64,000 nt of DNA from Aureispira sp963837355. Lineage in GTDB: Bacteria; Bacteroidota; Bacteroidia; Chitinophagales; Saprospiraceae. A model generated the notes under the pieces. That model ran no database searches. It was not told the DNA's origin and worked only from the letters and a program-made list of their open reading frames with translations. The DNA is taken from assembly GCA_963837355.1 (NCBI GenBank), contig CAWIMY010000007.1, positions 1,178,001 through 1,242,000 of the forward strand. The letters are read 5' to 3'. The position numbers were made by a program, and so were the translations under genes. Shown piece after piece: positions 1 to 9,348 of this stretch. Every line of letters begins with the position of its first letter. The stretch's first letter is position 1.

Positions 1-61
1 CAGGGATAATGGTAAAGGCCAAGAAAATCGTCAATAGATAGGCAACAGCCGACTCAAACAT
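1..61 (-). CDS. N-terminus of an unidentified membrane protein (runs off the window)
   Basis: An ATG at 61-59 on the minus strand opens a frame that stays open to the window edge, giving about 20 residues (MFESAVAYLLTIFLAFTIIP). They are almost entirely hydrophobic, as in a first membrane segment or signal anchor. It is divergent from the helicase gene that starts at 343. Too little is present to name a family, and the start itself rests only on the hydrophobic reading and on its position in the divergent gap. Confidence 0.4.
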   Translation of the reverse strand, partial: MFESAVAYLLTIFLAFTIIP

Positions 62-213
62 AGGTACAAGTGATTTTTTTGATAAAACAACCGTCAAGGT
101 ACTATAAATCATTCTTAGAACAGCCGTAAATTCTAAAAAGTTGCTTTTTGGTTATACTTCTGTCAAGAAGGCGAATACTTCTGACAATACACGGCTTCCT
201 AGCAAAATAATCG

Positions 214-221
214 TACCTTTG
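214..221 (+). promoter_or_regulatory. Bacteroidota-type -7 box (TACCTTTG) upstream of the DEAD-box helicase
   Basis: TACCTTTG fits the TAnnTTTG -7 element of Bacteroidota housekeeping promoters. I do not see a good TTG -33 partner. If used, it leaves a leader of about 115 nt before the ATG at 343. That leader holds a small CCAA/TTGG hairpin near 232-246 and two GTATTGGGA repeats near 286-308. A long leader would fit cold or growth regulation, but that is inference. Confidence 0.4.
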
Positions 222-342
222 CACTCTTATTCCAACCCCGCGTTGGATTTTCATAGCCTGTTCGTGGGCGCTTAGAGACTCAGATGTATTGGGAGTGAGC
301 GTATTGGGACAGCAATTTTTATGACACGTTGAACCGTAAAGT

Positions 343-2124
343 ATGTTGACATTTGAGGAGTTGGGACTACGTCCGAACGCATTAAAAGCCCTAAAAGATT
401 TGGGTTTTGAGACACCCACGGAGGTGCAAGCACAAGCAATACCTTTTGTGCTAGAAAAAGAACGCGACTTAGTCGCCCTGGCCCAAACGGGGACAGGTAA
501 AACGGCTGCTTTTAGCTTGCCGATGTTGCACAAGTTGCAACAAGACAAAAAAGCTATTCAAACACTTATCTTGTGCCCAACGCGTGAGTTGTGTATACAG
601 ATTTCCAAAGACATTGCGACCTATACCAAGTATGATTCTTGGATTCAAACCGTTTCTGTGTATGGAGGTGCCCCGATTGATGGGCAAGTGCGTCAATTGC
701 GCAAAGGCTGTCAAGTAGTGGTTGGTACCCCTGGTCGGGTGCGCGATTTGATTGAGCGTAGAAAACTAGACATCAGCGAAATCGACTTTTTAGTCTTAGA
801 TGAAGCGGATGAGATGTTGACGATGGGTTTCAAGGAAGAGCTGGATGCGATTCTGAGCCAAGCCCCTACCGAAAAGCAAGGCTTGCTTTTCTCGGCAACG
901 ATGCCGCGCGAGATTGATGCCATCGCTGATAACTACATGCGCAACCCTGCCAAAATTGAAGTGGGTTCTCGTAATGAGGCTAATGCCGACGTTAAACACG
1001 TTTACTGTGTAGCTCGCGCTTCCGATCGTTACCGCGCTTTGAAACGGATCGCCGATATTTCTCCCGAAATGTATGGGATTGTTTTCTGTAGAACTAGAGC
1101 GGAAACTAAAGAAGTCGCTGATTGGTTGATGGCCGATGGCTATTCTGCCGATGCGCTACACGGAGATTTATCGCAAGCACAACGCGATTATGTGATGGGA
1201 CGCTTTCGCAAAAAGAGTATTCAGTTACTCATTGCGACGGATGTTGCCGCTCGTGGAATTGATGTTAATGACTTGACACACGTTCTACACTACAAGATTC
1301 CCGATCAATTAGAAAACTACATTCACCGCAGTGGACGAACAGGACGAGCAGGTAAAAAAGGTATTTCGATTGCCTTAATCACCAGCAAAGAAGCACACAA
1401 AATTCGCTTGTTGGAGAAAAAGATTGGGCAACCGTTTGAGCGTCGTTTGATTCCTACAGGGGAACAAGTATGCGAGCGGGGTTTGTTTACCTTGATTAAT
1501 AAAATCGCTACTACGGAAGTAAACGAAGGCATTGACAAATACATGCCCACCGTGTATGAACAGTTGGAAAACTTCAGCAAGGAGGAAATTCTACAAAAAT
1601 TTGTCACCTTAGAGTTCCAGCGGTTTTTAACCTATTATAAAAATGCAGGGGACCTCAACGCTCCTATAGACAACAAGAAAGGCCGCAAAGAACGCGAGCG
1701 TCCCGAACGTGGGGAGCGTAGCGAACGCTCTAGCCGTGGTCGCCGTGGCAACGACGAGCACATGGCGCGTTTTTACGTCAATGTGGGGAGCAAGCACAAA
1801 ATGACTGCGCCCAAAATGATTGGGTTGATCAAAGATAGTGTAGATACCAAGAGCCTAGAAATTGGCAAAATCGAAATCATGAAAGGTTTTTCTTTCTTTG
1901 AAATTGATAAAGCTTACGAACGCGAATTGATGGAAGGGATGAAGAGTGGCCGCCAAGTAGCAGGGGTACCTGTTGTCGTGGAGCGCACTGCTGACCGTAC
2001 CGAAGATAATGGCGGTTCTAAAGGCCGTTACAAAAAAGAACGTTTCAGCAAACCAACCAGACCAAAAGGTAAGTTTGGTGCTGGCGCAAAGTCGTTCAAA
2101 AGCAAAAAGAAAAAACGCTTCTAG
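343..2124 (+). CDS. deaD: DEAD-box ATP-dependent RNA helicase with C-terminal DbpA-type RNA-binding domain
   Basis: A cytoplasmic RNA helicase that uses ATP to remodel RNA duplexes, typically in ribosome assembly, cold adaptation and mRNA decay. Helicase motifs are complete: Q-motif at residues 4-34, AQTGTGKT at 47-54 (Walker A), PTREL at 79-83, TPGR at 129-132, DEAD at 153-156, SAT at 184-186, ATDVAARGID near 298-307 and HRSGRTGRAG at 328-337. A basic Arg/Glu-rich linker (about 450-470) leads to a DbpA/CsdA-type RNA-binding fold at about 474-547 (ARFYVNVG, then GKIEIMKGFSFFEID), and the protein ends in a Lys/Arg-rich tail. This layout matches DeaD/CsdA rather than RhlE. The gene stands alone, with its own promoter-like box and a strong terminator. 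The exact paralogue name is less certain than the family. Confidence 0.93.
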   Translation: MLTFEELGLRPNALKALKDLGFETPTEVQAQAIPFVLEKERDLVALAQTGTGKTAAFSLPMLHKLQQDKKAIQTLILCPTRELCIQISKDIATYTKYDSWIQTVSVYGGAPIDGQVRQLRKGCQVVVGTPGRVRDLIERRKLDISEIDFLVLDEADEMLTMGFKEELDAILSQAPTEKQGLLFSATMPREIDAIADNYMRNPAKIEVGSRNEANADVKHVYCVARASDRYRALKRIADISPEMYGIVFCRTRAETKEVADWLMADGYSADALHGDLSQAQRDYVMGRFRKKSIQLLIATDVAARGIDVNDLTHVLHYKIPDQLENYIHRSGRTGRAGKKGISIALITSKEAHKIRLLEKKIGQPFERRLIPTGEQVCERGLFTLINKIATTEVNEGIDKYMPTVYEQLENFSKEEILQKFVTLEFQRFLTYYKNAGDLNAPIDNKKGRKERERPERGERSERSSRGRRGNDEHMARFYVNVGSKHKMTAPKMIGLIKDSVDTKSLEIGKIEIMKGFSFFEIDKAYERELMEGMKSGRQVAGVPVVVERTADRTEDNGGSKGRYKKERFSKPTRPKGKFGAGAKSFKSKKKKRF

Positions 2125-2140
2125 TCAACACTGCGTTTTC

Positions 2141-2187
2141 CTATCAGAAAGCCCCCGTACCAGTTTGGTGCGGGGGCTTTTTGATAG
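2141..2187 (+). terminator. Rho-independent terminator of the helicase gene
   Basis: A near-perfect hairpin: the arms CTATCA...AAAGCCCCCGTACCA and TGGTGCGGGGGCTTTTTGATAG fold around a very short loop, with the T-run built into the right arm. It starts 17 nt after the helicase stop. Its symmetry would also stop leftward transcription. Confidence 0.85.
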
Positions 2188-2220
2188 GTAATTGCTGTGT
2201 GTATGATGCGTAGAGACGTA

Positions 2221-2261
2221 TTATAAAACGGCTCTGGTTGCCGTGTGGAGCCGTTTTATAA
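2221..2261 (-). terminator. Hairpin after the leftward T9SS protein gene
   Basis: Perfect 14-bp inverted repeat TTATAAAACGGCTC / GAGCCGTTTTATAA around a 13-nt loop, starting 7 nt beyond the stop of the leftward gene at 2269. TATAAAACGGCTCT is also repeated directly at 2222 and 2257, overlapping the gene end. Best read as a terminator. A small repeated palindrome is the alternative. Confidence 0.55.
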
Positions 2262-2268
2262 AACGGCT

Positions 2269-5094
2269 CTACGGCATGCGTTTGATGATGGCTTGGGTAT
2301 GCAATAGGGTGCCTTGTGCGTTGTAAACACTGACATGATAGGTGCCAGATGGATAGGCGCTCCAATCCAAGACTTTATTGTTAATGCCCAAATGGCTGGC
2401 GTGTGTCCACGTATCCAACAGCTGCCCCAACACGTTGTGTACTACTAACGTTAAGGTTTCTTTTCGTTCGGCATTGAATTGATAGACTAACTGGCCTGTT
2501 GTGGGGTTGGGAAAAAAGCGCTGCACACCTTGTTCTACCGTCACTTCAATAGCGATGAGGTTGGATAAATCGGTGGTGCCATCGTGGTCGATTTGACGCA
2601 AGCGATAGTAATTGATGCCCATCAAAGGAGCCGCATCTTCGTGCAAATAGCTTTTGGTTTCTGACGTGGTGCCTGCCCCTGCGATGGTCGCAATGCGCTC
2701 AAAGGTTTGTCCGTCTGCGCTGCGCTCTAATTCAAAGCGATTGTTGTTCAATTCACTTTCGGTTGTCCATTGCAAGGTGTTGGTAGCACCGTTGTTCCAA
2801 CCTTTGAAACTGCTCAACTCTACAGGTAAACTGCCATCGGGAGACAAAATAATACCTCCAGAACCCCCAGAAAAACTAGTAATACCTGTAATCTCTGCAT
2901 AGTTGCGGCCATTGACGGCACCTGTTGTTCCTGTCAACTTGGTAGGTTGATCAAATTGGGGAGCCGTGTAGGTTGTTGCTAGGTTTTTGAACCAATAGAA
3001 ACCGTTTGGAGTAGCATATTTATAGCTGTAATTACAAGTGGGATTGCTACTGATAAAGTTCATTGCAGCTGTTTCCATGGTTGTTTTTTCGGCAGCAGGA
3101 AAATAGTAGCGAATGTCGTAGCTGCCGTTGAGGGTGCCTACATAATTGAGGTTCCAGCTGCGCGGCAACTCGAAACGCTCTTCGCCAGGAGAATAGCCGT
3201 TGGTACAAGACCCAATGACGTTGATGGCATCTTGGTAATAAGTGCCGTTGTTAACGATGGTGGCAATAGGATTAATAGTAGCTCCTGATAGATCACCTCG
3301 GACAGAGAAAATAATTTCATCATTGGCATTATAAAAGTGGTGCCAGCCCGCATTGTCGGTACAGTAATCAAGTGAGGCCGTTGCTCCAACAGGCGCATAA
3401 ATATAATCGCGAATTTCTACAGGCTCCGAATCGTCTCCTGTGGTATTGCAAACGCCTTGGCGGCGCGCATAATAGGTCGTGGTGGTAGTGGGCGCAACAG
3501 TAATACTACTCCCTGAGCCGACAGCACTGCCCGTCCCGTTGGGGCCAGTGAACCATTCGATGGCAGCGCCTGTACCCGATACACCACCACTTGCTGTTAA
3601 GGTCAAGGAGGTATTGGGACATTGCTTGCCGCCAGAGGGCGCAATGGTTGGGGGTGTCGAATTCGTATTGACCGTTACAGTTGCAGGCGCGCCTAGACCC
3701 GTTGTTCTAACACAACCATTGTTATCCGTCACGGAAGATAAGGTATAAGTAGTCGTAGTTACGGGAGATACCGAAAGGTTGGTGCCACTATTAATGTTGT
3801 TGCGAACAATACCGTTGTAAACAATATCGAACGGAGCAGTACCTATGGTAGAAAGAAAGGTGACGTTGGCCGAATTTCCCGCACAAATAGCCCCAACAGT
3901 TGTCAAATTACCATTGGGCAAAGGATTAACAGTAACAGTAACCGTATTAGAATAGCCTGTAAAACCACAACCATCTTGTAAACGACGGCGGTAAAAGCGG
4001 CGTTGCGTGAGGCCACTAGGTGGGTTATAGCTTAAACCAGTAGCACCGCCGATATTGGTCCATGTAGAACCATTATCACTAAATTGCCACTGATAATTCT
4101 GAGTATTAGAATAGCTTTCTCCGCTAGCTGTAGAAGCTAAGTTAGCAGGGTTGCCACCAGAACAAAGGGTTTGATTTCCTGTAATGCTCCCTGCATTGAG
4201 ATTAGTCGCATCCACAAAGCGAATTTCATCCACAAAGCCGCGATCATCGCCCGTAGAACCAAAACCATCTTTGACATAGCGCCATTCAACAGTGTTGTTT
4301 CCAAAATCTAAATTGAGGGTAACGGTCGCCCAACCTGGTGTTCCTGAAATGCGATTTCTACGCACCCCATTTACATAAACTTCTAAAAAATCACTGTTAG
4401 CCTGCGAAGATACGCGCCAGCGAAAGATGACTTGACGCTTACAGGTGACGCTAGTAGAAAAGCTAGACGTTTGGTTATTACCAATAGTACCCGAGGTCGC
4501 GCAATCGCTGCCTACGGCTGCCCAAGTACCACGCGAGCCCCAGAAGGGACGGTTGCCGCCAGTAGACAGCGTCGTGGCCGTGTATTCCGTTGCGGCAGCT
4601 AGATCTATGGTGGCGTAGCGGTATTGTAAGTAAGTGTTCAAATTATAAGAACCCGAACCACACGTTTCGGTGCGGCCCGTCCATTGGTATTCTAAGGGAC
4701 TAAAAAAGCCGTAGAAGCAGCTCTGATTGGCGCGGCAATCGTCGCTGTTGAAACCTGTATCAAAAGTGCAATTGCCTCCCATATCGTCTTCCCAAGCGTC
4801 AATACGCGTTCTTAGTTGCGTTGCTGAGGTATTGTAGCGATTGCGTGTTACAAAGGTACCCGTCATAGAAGTGGCACCATTTACATTGCGTTGAATGCAG
4901 CCTGTGTAGGACTCCACTAAATCAACATTGTCTCTCAACCAGCCGTTCCAGCGGTGTTCTTCTGTAGTGCCAAAACCGGGGTCGTTACCACAGTTGCTGC
5001 CATACACTCGATTGATGCGCGCTTCATAGTCAACATTCTGAGCTAGAAGTGACCAGCTACTTAAAATCAGTAATAAGGGGAAAAGTAGTTTCAT
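2269..5094 (-). CDS. T9SS-exported protein with Ig-like repeats and type A sorting domain
   Basis: 941 aa from the ATG at 5094, chosen because it gives a clean signal peptide (MKLLFPLLLILSSWSLLAQ, cleavage after AQ). The frame also runs 18 codons upstream, without a signal-like start. The N-terminal third is Cys- and Trp-rich with no family I recognise. The middle has Ig-like/CHU_C-type repeats (YQWQFSDNGSTW, YSNTVTVTVNPLP, TVTVNTNSTPP). Near residue 750 comes a segment typical of secreted Bacteroidota proteins (LPVELSSFKGW, then NNNRFELERSADGQTFERI). The last 80 residues are a type A T9SS sorting domain: FFPNPTTGQL, NVLGQLL, YPSGTYHVSVYNAQG and a KR-rich end. It is expected to be secreted or cell-surface bound. 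No enzymatic domain is visible. Confidence 0.85.
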   Translation of the reverse strand: MKLLFPLLLILSSWSLLAQNVDYEARINRVYGSNCGNDPGFGTTEEHRWNGWLRDNVDLVESYTGCIQRNVNGATSMTGTFVTRNRYNTSATQLRTRIDAWEDDMGGNCTFDTGFNSDDCRANQSCFYGFFSPLEYQWTGRTETCGSGSYNLNTYLQYRYATIDLAAATEYTATTLSTGGNRPFWGSRGTWAAVGSDCATSGTIGNNQTSSFSTSVTCKRQVIFRWRVSSQANSDFLEVYVNGVRRNRISGTPGWATVTLNLDFGNNTVEWRYVKDGFGSTGDDRGFVDEIRFVDATNLNAGSITGNQTLCSGGNPANLASTASGESYSNTQNYQWQFSDNGSTWTNIGGATGLSYNPPSGLTQRRFYRRRLQDGCGFTGYSNTVTVTVNPLPNGNLTTVGAICAGNSANVTFLSTIGTAPFDIVYNGIVRNNINSGTNLSVSPVTTTTYTLSSVTDNNGCVRTTGLGAPATVTVNTNSTPPTIAPSGGKQCPNTSLTLTASGGVSGTGAAIEWFTGPNGTGSAVGSGSSITVAPTTTTTYYARRQGVCNTTGDDSEPVEIRDYIYAPVGATASLDYCTDNAGWHHFYNANDEIIFSVRGDLSGATINPIATIVNNGTYYQDAINVIGSCTNGYSPGEERFELPRSWNLNYVGTLNGSYDIRYYFPAAEKTTMETAAMNFISSNPTCNYSYKYATPNGFYWFKNLATTYTAPQFDQPTKLTGTTGAVNGRNYAEITGITSFSGGSGGIILSPDGSLPVELSSFKGWNNGATNTLQWTTESELNNNRFELERSADGQTFERIATIAGAGTTSETKSYLHEDAAPLMGINYYRLRQIDHDGTTDLSNLIAIEVTVEQGVQRFFPNPTTGQLVYQFNAERKETLTLVVHNVLGQLLDTWTHASHLGINNKVLDWSAYPSGTYHVSVYNAQGTLLHTQAIIKRMP

Positions 5095-5461
5095 AGGGAT
5101 AAAAATTGTGGTGAATAAGTAATCTCTTGACAAAAAAGATAAATGCACAAGAAATTGATGAACTGTTATACCTTCAATTAAGTCTGCATTAAAATCATTA
5201 ATTTGTTGTTAATTTTTTGGGCAGTTAACCAATATACAACTAAGTCCGTAATTAGAAGCGCTTTAAGGCGAATTTGACACGAAAGTTAGAAAAAAAGCGA
5301 ACAACTCTAAGCCTAAATTGTGTTGCTGTTTTCAGAACAAGCAAAAGCGCCTTGGTGATAAGTCTTATCATAAAAATTAAGGTTCCCTTGTTTCAAACAG
5401 ACAGCGCCGCTCCCCAATCGGGAAGCGGCGCTGTCTTATTCTTTTCTGTTGTTGGCCGTCC
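5095..5461. other. Intergenic region between two leftward genes
   Basis: 367 nt. The part next to the T9SS gene is AT-rich and presumably holds its promoter, though I find no TAnnTTTG match. The part near 5400-5435 holds the hairpin listed separately. Short open frames here look like chance. Confidence 0.5.
5400..5435 (-). terminator. GC-rich hairpin terminator after the S46 peptidase gene
   Basis: 12-bp perfect stem GACAGCGCCGCT / AGCGGCGCTGTC with a 12-nt loop, 27 nt past the stop of the leftward peptidase gene. The following T-run on the minus strand is weak (TGTTTG). Confidence 0.7.
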
Positions 5462-7597
5462 TTATTTGACCAAGGTCATTTCCTCAATCAAATGACCTGC
5501 TTCGCCGTACTTGTCGATGACCCACAATACATAGCGGGCATCTACGACAATATTGCGGCAACGCGATTCGTCAAACATAAAATCACTCATCGTACTTTCC
5601 CAACTACGGTCAAAGTTGATACCGATCAAATTGCCTTCGGCATCAATGACAGGGCTTCCTGAATTGCCTCCCGTCGTGTGGTTAGAGGCGGTGAAACACA
5701 CCCACAATTCGCCATCTTGGGCATATTGCCCCCAGTCGCCTTCTTGGTACAATTTAATAAAGCGATCCGTCAGTTGAAAATCTGGATTCTCGGGATCGTA
5801 TTTTTGCATAATTCCCTTGATGCTGGTGTAGTGGCGGTAAGCAATGCCATCAATCGGCGCTGAGCCTTCTATTTTACCGTAAGCAATGCGCATCGTAGAG
5901 TTGGCATCTGCCCAAGTGTTGCGTTCGGGAAACATCGTCAATATGCCTTCTACATACTTAGCAAGTAAACCTTGTTCCTCCGCAGCATATTTGCGATAAG
6001 CAGGCAGCACTTGGTCGCTAAAGCTGTTGTATAGGTTATCTGCCATAACAAAAGCGGGATCTTTTAGCATTTTTTTGCCTGTGCGCTCGCTGTAGCTGTT
6101 CAAGCTAGCTTTGAGTTTGGCGGGATCTAAAAAGACGGATTTGCTAAAAATCTTATCGCCTGTTTTTTTCCAATTTTCCTTGAATCCCTTAGGGAGCAAG
6201 CTCGCATCCACGTACTCAATGTACATAGGGGTAAGGCGGTTAAAGATTTGTTGGTCCAACGCTTTGTTATAATTCTTGTAATAACCGTCGATTTTGTCGC
6301 TTAGGCGTTTGATTTCCGCTTCTAATTTTCCTTCTTGTTGGAGTTGTGTATAATCGGTCAAGAGCGCTTTGTAGTCGTGTACAAACCGCAAGAACTCTGG
6401 TCCAACATAGAAGTACTCAATAAATAGAGAGCGCGCAAATTCGTATTGTTCATTTTCTGACTGTAGCTTTTGAAGCTGCTCTAGCGCAGCTTTGTAGCTG
6501 TCCCATTCTGATTTCTCTGCACTTTTTTGGGTGTATTCTTTCTCCCAAGTTAATTTCTTGTCCAAGGCATTCAATTCGCGCAAGCCTAAGATTTGTCCAA
6601 TCCATTTTTTCCAAGCATTAGCGATACGCGCTTGCTTAGAGGCGTATTGAATGCGAATTTCATCGCTGTTGTTCATCGCAGGCTTCAACAAATCCAAGGT
6701 AGTTTGGCGCATTTGGATGCGGGCAGGCCGTTCTTGATCCATATAAAAGGCCAACTTGGTAGAACTAGTGTGTTGATCGGTGCGTCCAGGAAAGCCGTAG
6801 ACCATAGTAAAGTCGTTTTCTTTTCTAGGCTTTACGCTAACAGGCAAGAAGTGAGCGGGCTTGAAGGGCACATTGGCCGCATCGTGCTTTGCTGATTCGT
6901 TGCTGTTGTTGGCATAAATTCTAAATACGGCAAAATCACCCGTGTGGCGGGGCCAGACCCAGTTGTCTGTATCGCCTCCAAACTTACCAATGGCAGAAGG
7001 GGGAGCGCCGACTAAACGAATGTCGTTGTAGTCTTCGGTCACTAGCATGTAGTATTTATTTCCTTGCTGAAAGGGCTTGATCTTAGCTGAAATAGAAGGC
7101 TTTGTTTGGCTTTGTTGTTCTAAAGAACTGATGTTAAGAAGTAATTTTTTGTTGCGAGCTTGAGCCGTCATGCCGTCGGTCATTCCTGCCATGACTTCCT
7201 TAGTTACCTCTCTAATTTCCTTGACAAAGGTGACGCGTAACCAAGGGCAAGCCAATTCTTCTTGCTGGTTCTTGGCCCAAAAACCATTCTTTAGGTAATC
7301 TTTCTCTACGGAAGAATGGCGTTGAATAGAGCTATATCCACAGTGGTGGTTAGTAAACAACAAGCCTTGATCCGAAACCAATTCGGCGGTACAGCCACCG
7401 TCGAATTGTACGATAGCATCTTTGAGGCTAGATTTGTTGGTCGAATAAATTTCTTCTGGGCTCAACTTTAGGCCGTAGGTTTTCATGTCTGAATAAAACA
7501 TATCAATCAGCGACGGAATCCACATTCCCTCTACCGCCCACAAGTGAGTAGGCCCTAATAATAACAGTGCGAACAATACAACTATAGTTCTTTTCAT
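5462..7597 (-). CDS. Family S46 dipeptidyl-peptidase, probably Asp/Glu-specific DPP11 type
   Basis: 711 aa from the ATG at 7597, which gives a signal peptide (MKRTIVVLFALLLLGPTHLWA). The longer open frame upstream has no credible start. S46 enzymes release N-terminal dipeptides from oligopeptides in the periplasm. The catalytic triad is visible: His85 in TNHHCGY, Asp in GGDTDNWVWPRHTGDF (about residues 222-237) and Ser646 in TGGNSGSP. Eighteen residues after the Ser comes Arg (NFDRSW). In Porphyromonas enzymes this position is Arg673 in DPP11 (acidic P1) and Gly673 in DPP7 (hydrophobic P1), so an Asp/Glu preference is inferred. Length matches the family (about 700-720 aa). It stands alone between unrelated genes and likely serves peptide feeding. 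Confidence 0.92.
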   Translation of the reverse strand: MKRTIVVLFALLLLGPTHLWAVEGMWIPSLIDMFYSDMKTYGLKLSPEEIYSTNKSSLKDAIVQFDGGCTAELVSDQGLLFTNHHCGYSSIQRHSSVEKDYLKNGFWAKNQQEELACPWLRVTFVKEIREVTKEVMAGMTDGMTAQARNKKLLLNISSLEQQSQTKPSISAKIKPFQQGNKYYMLVTEDYNDIRLVGAPPSAIGKFGGDTDNWVWPRHTGDFAVFRIYANNSNESAKHDAANVPFKPAHFLPVSVKPRKENDFTMVYGFPGRTDQHTSSTKLAFYMDQERPARIQMRQTTLDLLKPAMNNSDEIRIQYASKQARIANAWKKWIGQILGLRELNALDKKLTWEKEYTQKSAEKSEWDSYKAALEQLQKLQSENEQYEFARSLFIEYFYVGPEFLRFVHDYKALLTDYTQLQQEGKLEAEIKRLSDKIDGYYKNYNKALDQQIFNRLTPMYIEYVDASLLPKGFKENWKKTGDKIFSKSVFLDPAKLKASLNSYSERTGKKMLKDPAFVMADNLYNSFSDQVLPAYRKYAAEEQGLLAKYVEGILTMFPERNTWADANSTMRIAYGKIEGSAPIDGIAYRHYTSIKGIMQKYDPENPDFQLTDRFIKLYQEGDWGQYAQDGELWVCFTASNHTTGGNSGSPVIDAEGNLIGINFDRSWESTMSDFMFDESRCRNIVVDARYVLWVIDKYGEAGHLIEEMTLVK

Positions 7598-7842
7598 TAT
7601 AGTAATTTGAATAAGCATTCTCCCTTTGGCCGCTCTACTAGGACAGAGGAAAGAACAGGTGAAAAAATAAAGTGGGCAGGTATAAAGGGCAAGCAGTCGC
7701 GGCATAAAATAGCAACTGCCCAAAACTTTCTCATGAAATTTTGGGCAGTCCAAACTAATGCACTTCTCTTTGAGATCGTGCTTAAAGTTACGCATTTTAG
7801 CTATAAAAATAGCCGTATGAGGAGGGGAATTCTTTTCAACTA

Positions 7843-8280
7843 CTAGTAAAGTAGAATGGCATCATTGATCACTTGTGTAATGTCTTCGGGGCCATTGGGG
7901 TAGAGTGCTTGTTGGCTAGTACCACATTCTAACAAGAACCAACGCCCTTGTAACAACGCATTGCTTCCCCAACCTTTGTTAAAGTCGTCGTGCTCTGCTT
8001 CGGGTAAACTATTCTCAAAGACAAGATCTTGATCGGTACAATCCGTGAAATCCCAAATTTCACCTTGTTCATCCTCAAATAGATAATGAGCGACATCACC
8101 CATCTCAAAATCAATAAATTTTGCTTTTATTTTAAAAGTTTCTTGGGAAGGGGGAGTGCTCTTACTGACCAAACGGGCAGGAGAAGTTGTATTAATAGTC
8201 AATTCATTATGGCTACTATTACAAGCCAATAAACACCACAACATTAAAAAAGTACAGCAAGAAAGTATAGAATAGCGCAT
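7843..8280 (-). CDS. Small lipoprotein of unknown function
   Basis: 145 aa. The N-terminus (MRYSILSCCTFLMLWCLLACN) is a lipoprotein signal with lipobox LLAC, so Cys20 is the likely lipidated residue. The mature part is acidic, with FIDFEMGDVAHYLFEDEQGEIWDF as its best-defined stretch, two later Cys residues and a Trp-rich segment. No family is recognised. It may be a small extracytoplasmic beta-rich protein in the inner or outer membrane. It lies upstream of the S46 peptidase gene in the same direction, but the 245-nt gap argues against one transcript. A possible TAATTTTG box lies at 8426-8419, about 140 nt upstream, without a -33 partner. Confidence 0.6.
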   Translation of the reverse strand: MRYSILSCCTFLMLWCLLACNSSHNELTINTTSPARLVSKSTPPSQETFKIKAKFIDFEMGDVAHYLFEDEQGEIWDFTDCTDQDLVFENSLPEAEHDDFNKGWGSNALLQGRWFLLECGTSQQALYPNGPEDITQVINDAILLY

Positions 8281-8603
8281 AGACAGAAAATTTTACAAGC
8301 CATTACTTCTTATATAAAACAATCATAAAAGAAGTTGGCTCTAGGACGAAAATAACCTCAAAAAATATCAAACCAAAATAATCTCAAAAAAAAATGGGAA
8401 AATAAATTAAAACATATACAAAATTAAAGAGAGGAAGGTAATTGGGAGGGGGGATGCTAGGGTTTTGAAAAAGAGGGGGTTATAATATAAAATGCTTCTA
8501 CTAAATTGTACAATTAACTTACGAAAAAAAAACTTCTTAGTCAAAAAATAGAGATGGGTTTTTATCATTTTTCTCAAAAAAAGCTCTTCAAAACCAATAG
8601 GAT
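8281..8603. other. AT-rich intergenic region, no gene seen
   Basis: 323 nt, strongly purine- and A-rich on the + strand, with stops in all frames. It holds the likely promoter of the small lipoprotein gene and the 3' end of the barrel-like gene. No convincing hairpin or repeat was seen. Confidence 0.5.
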
Positions 8604-9245
8604 TTATCGAGTACCATTTCTGAAGCGCAAGCGTAAACCCGTATTTAGACTAATTGCTGTTGTTTGACCGACTCCAAAACGGATAAAATATTCCAATTCT
8701 CGCAGACGGTGTTTTTGATGTGCTACAGCGGAGAGGTGCCAGCCTATTTCTCCAATCCAAGTCAAATAACGGCGTTCGTATTGAGATTGGGCGGCGCGAT
8801 CATAGAGATCCAAGTATTGCCATTGCACTCCTGCACCAACGTGTAGGAACGTCCAAAGACTTTGTTGACGACTCAAGGGAAATTGGTATTTAAGTAAGGT
8901 GGGTATTTCCAAAACACCTATCCCTTGATATTGTTGCACACTCACCGCAAATGGTAAAAAATTAATTTCTGTTTCCAAGGAGAATAAACCATGCTCCACA
9001 TCTCCAAGCCAAAAACCCAAGCTCAAGCCGGGTAAGAGGTTCATCGCTTGTCCAGTAGAGTAGGGGCGGCGTTCGGATTGCTGTTCGCGGTTAGGCGCAC
9101 GGTACCAGCTGTAGAGATTGTAAGACAAGGCCCAACTGTAGCCGACGCGCAAGGTAGAAGGCGTTGGATCAACCTCGGGAATCGTTTGTGCTTGCAAAAA
9201 TGCCCATTGCCCCAAAATCGCCCACAAGAAAATAGAATACCGCAT
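8604..9245 (-). CDS. Probable outer-membrane beta-barrel protein of unknown function
   Basis: 213 aa from the ATG at 9245, chosen because it yields a signal peptide (MRYSIFLWAILGQWAFLQAQ). The upstream extension has no signal-like start. The mature protein alternates short amphipathic strands and turns (RVGYSWALSYNLYSWYRA, GLSLGFWLGD, LFSLETEINFLPFAVSV, LWTFLHVGAGVQWQYLDLYD) and ends with GVGQTTAISLNTGLRLRFRNGTR, with an aromatic/Arg-rich final strand as in PorT-like or OmpW-like 8-strand barrels. The call is structural by eye; no conserved family motif is recognised. Confidence 0.55.
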   Translation of the reverse strand: MRYSIFLWAILGQWAFLQAQTIPEVDPTPSTLRVGYSWALSYNLYSWYRAPNREQQSERRPYSTGQAMNLLPGLSLGFWLGDVEHGLFSLETEINFLPFAVSVQQYQGIGVLEIPTLLKYQFPLSRQQSLWTFLHVGAGVQWQYLDLYDRAAQSQYERRYLTWIGEIGWHLSAVAHQKHRLRELEYFIRFGVGQTTAISLNTGLRLRFRNGTR

Positions 9246-9348
9246 AACTAAGAAAGAAAGTAAAAAAATGCAGTTGCTACGGCCAAAGCCACAACAACTG
9301 CTTATCTCCCTCAAAGAAACGTTTTTTTGAGGACTTTTTAGGTCTATT

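Noticed and set aside
5274..5495. 73-codon rightward frame between two leftward genes
   Set aside because: It runs through the terminator hairpin and into the end of the peptidase gene on the other strand; no protein-like features.
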